Below, in pieces: positions 24,308 to 36,300 of a DNA stretch of 64,000 nucleotides. The notes beneath the pieces were generated by a model. The model ran no database searches. It saw only the letters and a list, made by a program, of their open reading frames with translations, and had not been told where the DNA came from. The position numbers and the translations under genes were made by a program. Source of the DNA: Thunnus maccoyii (Eukaryota; Chordata; Actinopteri; Scombriformes; Scombridae); the NCBI RefSeq assembly GCF_910596095.1, contig NC_056552.1:14985111-15049110 (forward strand). Direction: 5' to 3'. Numbering within the stretch: position 1 is the first letter of the stretch; every line of letters starts with the position of its first letter.

Positions 24308-26989
24308 GATGTCAGCTTTAAGCTCTTTCCAGCCTTGTAATTAGAGAGAGTTGGATAGAGGGAAGAAGAGATGAGAGAAAGAAGGTCAGGAACATGGGCC
24401 AAGTGTGCAGGGAGGTGAGCTGAAAACAGAGGATGAGAGAGAGGATGTGTTACCACAGAACTGTTAGCTTTATCGTTTGAACCACATTTTCTCAAGCAGT
24501 GCAGGCGTGAACCAAAACAAAATAAACTCTTAATTTTAAAGTGAGAAAAATGTTGTTGTTTTTTTGTTTGTTTTTAATCTGAACATATAACAACAATTCA
24601 CTTCTAAATTTGGAAATAATCAATTCTAGAGGACACTTTTTCCCTTCAAAGCTAGCTGGATTTTTTACCCCCCCCCAAACACATAATAACTAAAAGAATG
24701 CTGTACTGCACCCTGCATTTGGATCTTCACATAATGCAACGTGAGAATCTATCAACAAAATGTGTTTCTCAGTTTTCTTGAGTACTTTAAAGTAAGAAAC
24801 TTTAACTTTGATCATTTGCAGTCCATAATTAAGGTGTTGTTAGGTGTCTGTCTACTATCAATATTTATATTGAAATCAATAAAATATATTTTATAATTTT
24901 GATACATGTAAATGTATGATTTGAAGGCAGCCTATCCACACCCAATCCCACTAATTCCAGTCAACATGACATGTAGTTCACCAGGGTTATTTTCCTCATC
25001 GTAACTAAATTTAGTCCTGCCTCATTTAGTTTGGTGGAACAAGTAATTGAATTACCATGATGTCAGTTCATCAAGAATGATATTTTTCATTTACAGATAA
25101 CAGGAGAAAGTAAAATTAAAGTATAGTAAATTTAGTTTTAGCTTTAGCTAAGGCTAGCTGTGGCTTTGTCTCACCAGTTAGCTTTCACATGATATGTTTC
25201 AGTCCCCTTGCTGTGTAGTTGGCTGTCTCTCTGTGACAGGTTTGGTCTATTCATGGGATTTATAAGGTTGATTTGTAGAGTGAAAATAACTTAATTGGAT
25301 TGACCTCATGCCCGCAGTCTCATACCTTTGCTGTGAATCTCTTCGTCCACCAAATTTCATGGATATTATGCTGACAGAAAGAAAGCCAAATAAACAAACA
25401 TGTATAAATATTACCACACTGGTCTGTAGGTAGTTGAGGCTGTGTAACTCATCAGGCGTGGCAAAATATGTGTGTTTCTTCTGCTCATAATGTGCAGAAT
25501 GGATTTTTTTTAGAAGTGCTACCATGTCAGCGTCCTGCTGAGTGAGTGAATGAAGGGACAGACATTGGTGCAGCATTAGACTGACTCAATCTGGGGTGTA
25601 TTATCAATGCCTGCTGGAGGGTCACTCATGCGGAAAGGTCAAGGGTCACTTCAAGCTCCTGACATGGACACTGACAACATGTAATTACAGGACACTGGTG
25701 ACACTAGCTTGTCGATATGTGTGTGTGTGTTTACTGAAGCCAAATCACAGTTCACTTAAGGAAATTTAGTCAACTTTTGGGACTTACTGTTATTTGCTTT
25801 TGTGGCACAGACAAAAGGGGAGCATGGGGAAACTAACACCACCTGGGGAATTGCACCCCAGGAAATACTGTCTCAAGAAGCTTGAATATTGTTTTGAAAA
25901 TTCATAAGGCACGCAGTCGTTACAGACACAAGACAGAGACGTGTTTTCAGAATAAATCAAATGTTTTATTGAAATAATTAAATAGGCAGGGACTAGAGCT
26001 GCTGGGGAGAAAATAATTTTTAATTACTGAAACCAATAAGGGGAATAAAAATAGTGCTTTATTACAGTTACAGCTAAAAAGGCCTTAATACAAAATCTAA
26101 AACCATAAGTGAGCCCTAAAGTATTTAAAACTACCAGTCCAACATAAACTAAGCAAGACTGGGGAAACTGAGCTGAGGCCACCTGTGGAGAGGCACTACA
26201 CTGAGGAGTGCCCAGGGGTGCAACCACTTAATCACCTCAGGTGCAACATAGCAATCCTCCTAGCAGAAATGGTGCAATCTACATTTGCGTCCCAGTGCTT
26301 TTAATAACATGCATAAAGTGTAGGGACCTCACCATGGGTGCCTAGCCACCCAACAATATGGCATATGCTTCACTGAAAGAAAGGGAACTAATAGAAAGAG
26401 AATAACAAACAAATAAACAACCCAGTTGGTTTGACAGTACAGGCACGGGAATGACACTCAAGCAAAACATTACCAGAAGGCCAAACAAAGAACGAGCAAA
26501 ACAACAGCAGGTGAACCTACAAAGGGAGAACAGGAATTATCAGGCCTCATCATGCTGCATACTAAAATGATACATTTTGATGTGGTGACGCTACTCACCA
26601 CGTCTGGTACGGGACATTAACACACAGGATCACTCAAAAAGGTTGGGCAGGACAACAGTGGAGTTCCAACAAACAATATGCTCAGCCAACAATTTAGATC
26701 AAAGCTAGAACAGAACGCAGTCAACTAAGTACGCAGTGCAAAAGAGGCTGACTTGTGCATGTTAAGTCATCACTTTAACTACATAGCTGTAACACTAAAC
26801 ACTACCAGCCACAACAGAGACAGAGGACAGGAGCTAAAAGAGTAAACACAGGCTAACAGGTACCTTATATAATCTGATGGCCTTGATTAGGGAATTGGTT
26901 GGAGGAGGATTCAGGCCTGGAGCTGTGTTCACCAACATTACACATGATACTGTATTCACTTGCAATAGGGGAACATTACCCACCACACT

Positions 26990-27360
26990 TTCTTGCAGAG
27001 AGTTAGATGAGAAGATTGATGCCACTTTCATGCCAGGAGCCAGGAGACGCTTAGCTTAGCTTAGCATAAAGTGAAATGTGGAGTTTTTTCCTCAGCACCG
27101 CTAAAACTTGCCAATTATTGTTTCGCGTAGAAACAACATTTTGTGGTGTTATGTACCGGACTATTTCTTGGCCGGGCACAGTGACCTCCTGGAGACCATG
27201 AGTACAAATTCAACAAATGAGACGTGGCACAGCCAGGCTCGCTGTTTCCCGTTTTCAGTCTTTATGCTAAGCTAAGCTAACCGGCTGCTGACTTTCGCTT
27301 CATATTTATCACACAGACATGAATGTGGTATCTATCTTCTCATCCGATTCTTGGCAGGAA
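26990..27360. mobile_element. MITE with about 45-bp inverted ends and gctaagcta core
   Basis: The left end (26990-27034, gttagatgagaagattgat) is the inverted counterpart of the right end (27316-27360, tctatcttctcatccgattc). Internal gcttagcttagcttagcata and gctaagctaagctaacc stretches are also inverted partners, so the whole element could fold back. A second, disrupted copy lies at 35287-35960. Confidence 0.75.
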
Positions 27361-28974
27361 AGTCAAACCATTCCCTTACACGAAAAAATATGATCATCAA
27401 TATATCAATCAATATATCATTCGCCAGTTAGCTGTATGGAAGTTCATTGAATTCTTCCAGTACGTGTTTGTAATGGTTCAATCAGCCTCCATGTTATTGA
27501 TGGACTACAACTATAAATTTGGAATGTAATGTGGAAAATGTAGAATAGGACTTTGCAGAACAGTTAAAAGTTTTGGCATCACTGCTCAGCAATCTAAGGC
27601 ACGATTAAATTCATTTCCTCTTAAACATTTTACACGGCTTCATATGGGCTTCATGAACACAAGTCACCATCTCAACAAAGGTGTGTTTGTGCTGTTGCTG
27701 TTTATTCTAATTATGACTTTGGCACGATGCCAGCCTGTCTTCAATCAGTATTTTTCCAAACTAGAAATTTCCTTGGCAGCCAGCACATATTAATCAGCCC
27801 ACCAGGGGAAAATGTGACAATGAATTGACAGAACATAATTAACAAAAGACTAAGGTAACGTATTGTTATGATGAAATTGTCAGAATATATATTACAATAA
27901 TATAATATTACTATTAAATATATTACAATAAGACAGAAAATCAACAAACAAACTAGTAATTGTTTTTAACAACTCTGGGATACAAAAGTGGGAATTCTGC
28001 TTAGACAAACCATTTTGACTAGAACTGAATATAATCAGCAAAAACAAGAAAATTCATGAAGTTGATGGATGTCTTGATTTATGTATCTAGTAAATAAATT
28101 TAATGAGGGCTTGCTATTTGCCAACATGCTGAACGAGTGCCTCTGGTTTTTGTTTATAGCCGTCAGGTGTTTGTTTGTGGTAACTGTGGATGTCTAACAA
28201 TGAGCCAGATTGTTTTGCCTGCTTTGGAAATTGTCAGAAAAGGCTGCAGGATCGTTTTGTAGATTTCAACTCAAATGAAATGCTGCTTCCATGGCAACAC
28301 TTTTTAATTTGTTTTTCCATATACTTACATTTCTGATGGACTGTCACTGATGTAGCATCTAGTCTGGTAGCTCGGACAAAGCACATCAGTGAGAAAAAAG
28401 GGTCAAAGTAATGTTCGTAATTTATTTTTCTGTGTGACCAACTACTTCAGAATAGTCTTATTTAATCAGTATTTTATGTTTTGCATGGAGTACCCTTTCC
28501 AGGTGTTCCTAAGTGATGATGGAGAGAGATTAGTGTTGTGTCATACTTGGCCATTGATATTACAAACTGCCAGTGAGCACTATATTTTGCCTAAATACAG
28601 GTCCTTAATGATTCAACAGGCGTCTGCATTGGAAAAAGGTGGCTGCACTAAATTCTGTCCCTCTGTATTTAGAAAATATACTCTTTATGTTATGAACAAA
28701 ATGGTTACTCTCTAAAAATGCCCTGTCTCTTTGATTCTGATCGACAGACACAAAAGTGTTTAACTTTGGAGAGTTGTTTGAAAAGCTTTCTTCTGTCAAG
28801 CTGTGCAGGAAATGTCTGGATACAGGTGTCATGTCTGTGAGAATAGGAAAAAATGTCACTAAAGTTAAAAAAAAAAAAAAAGGTGCGAAAAGGCTTGTTG
28901 TTTTTGTTTTACCCATGATAGCTTTTAGTTGTGGGGTAGATTTTACTTAAAGATTTAAGCTCACTTAAGCTTAC

Positions 28975-29406
28975 TTAAAGATCCCCTCCAGACATGTTTT
29001 ACGATTTAAATAAAATACTATATTTGTGTTTTGATGTGTTTTTCCCACAAAAATAAATTCAATTATCTTGTTAAAATCATCAAAATGTCATCTACTCCTT
29101 CTCCCTCTTTTAAAATCTGAGAATCTACTGTATGAATATACAAATATTTTTCATATTTACAGTTACACTGCTGGACACAAGATGTCTCCTACTTCACTGA
29201 TTAATCAGTTCTCAGTGTTTGTGCGCTGAAGGCTTCAAGTTTCCACATCTGTGTAAGTTGAATACTGGACCCTGATTGGCTCCAAACTAGTTGTGATATT
29301 ACAAATCATGCTTGTAGGTGCATGCCTTAAACTGAGAGTTTCACTGAGCTCAGAGAAACTTTCCAATTTCAGCAGATGAATGTGAAAACAGTCTATGCAC
29401 ATACAA
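28975..29406 (+). repeat. TTAA-ended dispersed repeat, copy A
   Basis: Begins TTAAAGATCCCCTCC and shares extended similarity with 61263-61580 (tgctggacacaag, tctcctacttcactg, gtaagttga, ending tatgcacatac). The opposite inverted end was not found here, so the copy looks one-sided. The start matches the inverted ends of the MITE at 63635-63986. Confidence 0.65.
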
Positions 29407-29438
29407 TGCCAGTCAAAAGTTTGGACACACTTTCTCTT
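29407..29438. mobile_element. Tc1-like terminal repeat scrap
   Basis: The stretch atgccagtcaaaagtttg followed by gacacact resembles the end sequence I recall for many fish Tc1/mariner elements. No partner end or transposase frame lies nearby, so it is only a relic. Confidence 0.45.
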
Positions 29439-30143
29439 CCCTTGGAGACAATAGCGAATTAGTGAAGTTAATAATGCGAAACAAATCAAATAGCATTTAA
29501 TTAAGCTGAACACAGAGGGAGTCATTGCTACTATAGCGTTGCCATGGGGACAAACAAGATGAGGAATCTTATTAGACAAAAGGGGTCAGTATTATCTGAC
29601 CTCACTTTTCTCCATGTCATGCAGTTTACAAAGAAACTAGTGCTTTTTGCCTCCATAATGAGAGCAGTTTTTAATCATTTTGAAACCCCAGCACAGTAAT
29701 GGGTTCATTCATCACTGTCAAAGCATAGCTGGTTGGATGCCATTTCAAAATGTATTTTCAAAGTCAATTTAAATGAGAAAAGATACGTATGCTTTAGTAA
29801 GTCTCCATCAGCAGCCCCAGAGGTCATATTTCTGTTTTTATTGTCAGTGTTTGCAAGTACAGCCTTCAACTCTTTTTACACACAGTTTTAAAATATCACT
29901 TACGAACTTAATCCTCCACTGCAAATGAAGAGGGACATTTTTTCAAGCATGTATTATTTTAGATTAATTGCATGATTCCGTGAATCAAAACAAAAAAGGA
30001 TTCTGAGAAAGAAAATCGGAATTTTGTGAGGAAAAACATCAATTCTGAGAGAGCCTGGATTATGCTATCTACCTCTTTTCCCTCATGTGGAAACATCATA
30101 TGTTTTGTTTTCTTGTTTTTTGTTGTTTTTCTTAAATTCCCAG

Positions 30144-30301
30144 TTGTGTCTGTGATATTTTACCTTGGCCACACGTGAGGAGCCAGAACAGAAGGAGCCA
30201 GCGGAGAGAACCCACCGCCTTTGTTTTCCCTCCCTCCCTGTTTCCCCCCCACCACCCCTCACCCCTCTCCACCCTCCTGCCTCCTCTGGATGATTGAAGC
30301 C
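30144..30301 (+). other. mpp3: mpp3 5' UTR part of the start exon
   Basis: A probable acceptor (cttaaattcccag) ends at 30143. The exon runs through a C-rich stretch (cctccctccctgtttccccc) to the ATG at 30302 and a donor gtacag at 30327. Confidence 0.55.
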
Positions 30302-33300
30302 ATGCCCATCGTGTCTGCAAGCACAGGTACAGCCAAACATATGTTCAAGCTGCTTGCTTATGCTCTCTGATGCATTTTATATGCTTATAAATAATGCATG
30401 TTTTATAATATCAATATACATAACAGATGCTTGAATTTTAAGTTAAGAATTTAACTGAAAATTACATTGTCTGCGGATGCAAGGTAGACGGAGTTACAGA
30501 GGCAGACATTTGAGACATAAACATACCTAATTATGTAGTTTCTACCATACATTGGAAATGTGTTGGATTTCAGAGAGGCTTCAGGTCTCTTATTTGGCAG
30601 CAACAGTTGGGCTTTTCAAATGTGAGATCCAAATGTCAGATCTTTTTCTCCCTTTTGTTCAATTCAGACAAAAATCTAATGTCATAGTGTTAGTTAAATT
30701 TAAACAAAAGCCGATCTAACATTCTACATTTAAGTGTATTTGGTTCTTGATTGTCCCTTTATAATCCCTATACCATAATATGAAAAAGAGATGTTTTATT
30801 TTACTTTTATTTCTTATTGATGATGTAATTTCTTCTTGCCTGATTTCTTTTAGTTTATGATAGAAAGTGGGTGATGAATCTTGGTTTGTATAATCCATAC
30901 AGGGCTGCATGAGACCCTGGCCCTGCTCACCTCTCAGCTCCACCCTGATGCCAACTATAAGGATGACCTGGTCTTCCTCAGAGATGTCTTTAGTGAGAAG
31001 AGCCTCGGTTACCTCATGAAGGTACAGCAGATATGTCAGAGTAGCTGTGACTGCTGCACTGTGGCCTAAAAAAAATCATGTTTATAAAGGAACATCTAGT
31101 CTAGTGTTTCTTTGCATCAGCTATTCAATAAATAAACAAGAAGGCACTCAGTTGGTAGAGTGCAAATATCTACCGAACAATACCGAACAAGCTGCAAATA
31201 AAAACTGAAAAAATCTGTCTCACCAGAATTTAAAATCAGAATAAGACATGTAAATGTCTGTAAATATTTAATGATAAAATCCCAAATGTTTGTTTTCTGC
31301 AAAATCTTATCAACTCATTCTTGGAAAAAAGGCTTTCTGTCTACTAGGTTTCATGTAAATTCATTATTTTTTGTGTGTGCATGCACATTTGTGACGTGGC
31401 CAGTGTGCTAATTAAACCTTTAACATCACAGATTCATGAGAAACTGAAGCAGTACGAGAAACAGAGCCCGACGCCAGTTCTGCACAGCGCTTCTTGTCTG
31501 GCAGAGGATGTAGGTGCAATCTTTATATATTATATATATATTTCAGTGCTAAAATTAGAATATTGGATAATATTGTAATTCACCATTAAATATTAATAAA
31601 CATTTATTGTGATCCAACAAAGGTAATTTTCTTTTATGAGGAGATTTTTCAAAATATTTAATTGGAGATTTTCTGATTCAAATGGTCAGCTGGCAGAAGA
31701 GCTCCAGAATGGACCACTGGAGGATGACGAGAGAGAACTGCTCCTCCTGCTGAGCACTCCTCACCTCAAGGTACACACACAAACACACACACACACACTT
31801 AGAAGTGATAAATGTTCGTTGGTGTCTCTTTGCTTTCAACCCAGACAGTCTCCTGTTCCCTGTGAGGTCTGATCTCTTTAATTTCGCTGTCTCTGAGTGC
31901 TTTCACCCTGAGCTGTTCTGATTTCCCTCTAAGTTGATCATCTATTACGTAATGCCAGCATCAGAGCTGTCTGTCTGTCCCCCTTCCCCCGTCCCTCAGA
32001 CATAGACAAGACTGCCTAATTACTCTTATCAAGTCATTATGTTCAATTTATTGGCTTTCTTGGGAGCGGGAAGGGTTGACAGCTGTGAAATGGGAACACT
32101 CATTTGCAAAAGCAGTCAGTCGTATTTTCCCTCTGTCTCTCTCTCTCTCCCTCCTTGTTCTCTTGGCTTTTCTCCTGTCTTTTTCTGTTTTTCTACACCC
32201 CTGCGATTTACATGGCTTTTCTTTGCTGTACCAATCAATTTTCTTTTCATTTTTGTGAATTCTCTGGACACTGACTGAGGCTTCATTTTATGGTGTTCTT
32301 TCCTCTTTTCTATGTGTGTGTGTTTGTTTGTGTCTTTATTCAACTTGTTCATGCAGGCTGTGCTGTCAGCCCATGACACAGTGGCCCAAAAGAACTTCGA
32401 CCCGGTGCTGCCGCCACTGCCGGAGGATCTAGATGACGATCTGGAGGAGGAGTCCGTGAAGATCGTCCGCCTGGTGAAGAACAAGGAGCCCCTGGTGAGA
32501 GCCGCCTGACAAAAATAAGAGCTTTTCCTTCCCTCAATAACTACAATTTTCATACCCCTCAAGAGGGGCTTTAAAACTCTATTTACTGTGATAGAGCAGA
32601 TTTAGAGAGCTCTGTTGGAAAAAAAAAATCACGCTCAAGGAAATCCTTCAAGCAAAGGACAAATAAATAGATTTGAGAAGTGATATCAGTTTTGAAAAGC
32701 AAAATATCGACTTATTAAAGATCAGTTCAGATACAAAGATACAAGCAGATACAAGTGGAACTGAGAGTTGTGAGTCTGTTCATATGTCAGATAGGATGTG
32801 TCAGTAATGTCTAACTGTAGAGTTACTGCATTTAGGTATGCTAAAGAACAAAAGAGAAATGTGAGCTGTAACCCAATGAAGGAAAACTCTGATAACAAGT
32901 AGGGAAGTGTGTTGTAGAGGTTTTTCTCTGATACAGTAATTAAAAAATGAATCACAAGATTACTAGCATGTTAAAGGTACCCTGTGGAGTTTTTTTTTTC
33001 ATTAACAAAGTTATGTTTATATTCACTGTTTCTCATTAAAATGCATTATGTGTATCCTTGAATTCTTTTCCTCCTTCATATAACATTTGGAGACTTGATT
33101 TTCGGAACAATTTAACACCAACATTTTAACATCCATGTTAGTGCACAAGCAGTCTTTTTCTTGTCTATGTTGCATTAGTGCATTGTTATATTTTCCACAT
33201 TACTGCCACCAACTGTCGATCAGTGGAATAGCATGAAACCATCAGCAGGAGTGTCTTCTCTTTTGTGTGCACGAAATACAAACAAAACAGGGCCCACTTC

Positions 33301-36300
33301 TATAGAAACACCTCTAGCTGAAATTAAAAGGATAGTTCGCATATTTTGAAATGTATTCCTATGCATGCCGCTCACTGTATTACGCTGCAACAGCACTTTC
33401 AGATCCAAACAGCTGATCTGCGGTGTAATACAGTGCACGGCGAGGAATACGGAAATTCTACGGTTGAGAAGAAAATGTAGTGCCAAAGGAAAGGGCTGGC
33501 TGATGGCAAGGTAAAGTGGTGAAAATATTCTAAATATAGCATACCCTTATACTGATATTGATTTTTTTTAATTTTTTTTTTTTAGGCGGTCCTTTTTTTA
33601 GGTAGTTAAAACATGTTTTGCTGCTGGCGCCGTCCACAGCAGTACATTGCTTAGCTTCCAAGCCAGTACTCTTGCCTGCTTCTCCAAATTGGAGGGGTGC
33701 AGACTGCCATCTACTGCAGCTAATACAGTGACTATGGATAAGTACATCAAACAACCCCATTTCAAAAAACTGCAAACTATCCCTTTAAACTCCAGCAGAG
33801 GTCATCTCCAATGATCAAGTATTACTCCTCTCACACAAGGGTAGAGCTGTAATGTTCATTCAATCAACAGAAAATTAATTGCCAACTATTGGAAGCAAAA
33901 ATGCCAAATATTTGCTTGTTGCAGCTTGTCAAATGTGAAAATTTTAAGGTTCTCTGTGTCGTACATGATAGTAAAGTGAATATCTTTGGATTTTGGTTTG
34001 TTGGTCAGACAAAACATTTAAAGACGTAACTTAATTTTTCACTGTTTTCTGACATTCTGTAGACAAAATAATTAATCGATTAAATCAAGGAAATAATCAG
34101 CAGATTGATTGGTAATGAAAATAATCGTTAGTTGCAACAAGAGTTTTGTTGACTGATACTGATCTTTCCGGCAAAAGCCACCAACCTGCACACAGGGAGA
34201 AGCTATTATCTGTCAACCAGAATATAATATCAGGTCAGTGAAAAGTAGATATTTGATTTGGAGTAAGATTTATTGATTGGTCTCTTCCATCAGGGTGCAA
34301 CTATTCGGAGAGATGAGGCGACAGGAGCTGTAATCGTGGCCAGAATCATGAGGGGAGGGGCTGCTGACCGCAGTGGTGAGAGCAACAGTTTTCACACAAT
34401 ATTACAATGCATATGTGCACAAATTCACTTGTAACATCACTTGTATTGTTTGATTGCCTCTGGAAAAAAAAGCAAAAAAACATCTGCAGTAAAGTGACAT
34501 AAGAAAAAATTCTGACAGCTCTTCTTTCTACTAACAGGACTTTCTTATCACTACTAATACACTGACAGAGAAGTGAGGAGATTATGTTGTGTAACCCCAT
34601 GAACTTTCACCAGAGATCAAATCCTTGAGATTAGTGCCACAAGATTGCATATTTTGAGATTACAAACAAGGGTTGCTCCTGGCTGTTGCCATGGAAATGT
34701 TATTGACTGTATGCCAACAGAAAATTGTGTTTTTTTTGTTCACATTAGAGTCTCACACTGAAAATACACACTGGAATATTCCTTTGATTTATTTTCCTTG
34801 GCTAGTAGACTTGTTTTCAAAAGACTGTTTGTGTTTCCAGGTCTGGTGCATGTGGGAGATGAGCTTCGAGAGGTCAATGGAAACCTGATAACCCACAAAA
34901 GGCCAGATGAAATTAGTCAGATTCTGGTAACAGACATATTTAATGTAGAATCATATTAGTTCAGTTACTGTAGGATTGTTAAATGATGACTACTGGAAAT
35001 AACAGTTCTGGTGTTTTTGATCAGTCCCAGTCACAAGGCTCCATCACTCTGAAAATCATTCCAGCTGTTGTAGAAGAAGACAAACTGAAGGAAAGCAGAG
35101 TAAGGGCGCATTTCTTCTGTAAAATTCTGTCTGCATCTGTGATGATGCCAATGTAATTAATTGATGTTTTTAATAATTTTCTAAATGAAAACTTTGTTGT
35201 ATTGTTGGTTCTTATCAATGACGTGCACCAACACTCATGGATAATCTCATTGGGAACAGAAGAATTTATCTATTGATAAGTTTGAAGAAAGAATAGTTTG
35301 ATGTTTGGGGAAATACGCTTAATTTTTTTTTTTTTTGCCAAGAGTTAGATGAGTAGATTGATACCACCTCCACATATGACAATTAAATATGAAGCTACGG
35401 CCAGGAACGGGTTAGCTTAGCTTAGCTTAACATAAAGACCACAAACAGGGGAAACAGCTAGCTTGCTATGGCCTTCGCAGTCACAAGATCTCAACCCAGT
35501 TGAACACCTATGGGAGATGTTGGACCGATGTGTTAGACAGCTATATCATCAAAAAACCATATGAGGGAATATCTTTTGGAAGAATGGTGTTCATCCTGCC
35601 AGAAAAGTTCCAGAGACTTGTAGAATTAATGCCAAGGAGCAATGAAGCTGTTCTGGTGGCATGTATTGGCCCAACACCTTACAAGACACTTTATGTTGGT
35701 TTTTCCTTTGTCACCTGTTTGTATGTCTATTAGCATATTTTAAAGCTCACTAATTAGCATGTTATACTGTTTGTTTCATCCGTACAAAAACCACATGTAG
35801 GGTTTTACGGGGTCATGAGCAGGAATATTTTTTAACCGAGAGCAGTGGCTTCCTGAAGAATCAAGCTAGCTGTTTCCCTCTGTTTCCAGTCTTTGTGCTA
35901 AGCTAAGCTAACTGGCTACTAGCTTTAGTTTAATGTTTAACAAACAGATTTGTCAGATTTAGCAATTATTCCTCGCTAACAGAATATTCTTACTCCCTCT
36001 AGGTCTATCTTCGAGCTTTGTTCGACTACATGCCTTTTGAGGACAAGGCCACTCCGTGTCAAGAGGCGGGACTTCCTTTTAAAAGGGGGGACATTCTTCA
36101 GGTGGTGAGCCAAGAAGACACCACCTGGTGGCAGGCCAAGAGGGTGGGCGACTGTAACCTGCGTGCCGCCCTCGTTCCCTCCACACAGTTCCAGGAGAGG
36201 TAGGCTGCATCATCTCTGCTGGAACATTTGGGCGGGATTAAAGGATTTGAACATTTCTTACTAGAACAGTCATTGCAAGAAATTATTACAGACACCAAAC

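Larger units (their letters stand above)
20374..30143 (+). other. mpp3 intron 1, repeat-rich, no coding exon seen
   Basis: About 9.8 kb. It holds (CA)n at 21262-21312, a TTAA-flanked MITE at 22709-23195, a repeat piece at 23890-23986, a (GA)n run at 24230-24303, a MITE at 26990-27360, a TTAA-ended repeat at 28975-29406, and a Tc1-like terminal scrap at 29407-29438. The stretch 25870-26990 looks transposon-derived, but I could not identify it. No open frame there resembles a known protein. Confidence 0.5.

Noticed and set aside
26838-27059. Opposing short open frames in mpp3 intron 1
   Set aside because: They run into the MITE at 26990-27360, have no splice context, and do not resemble any protein.
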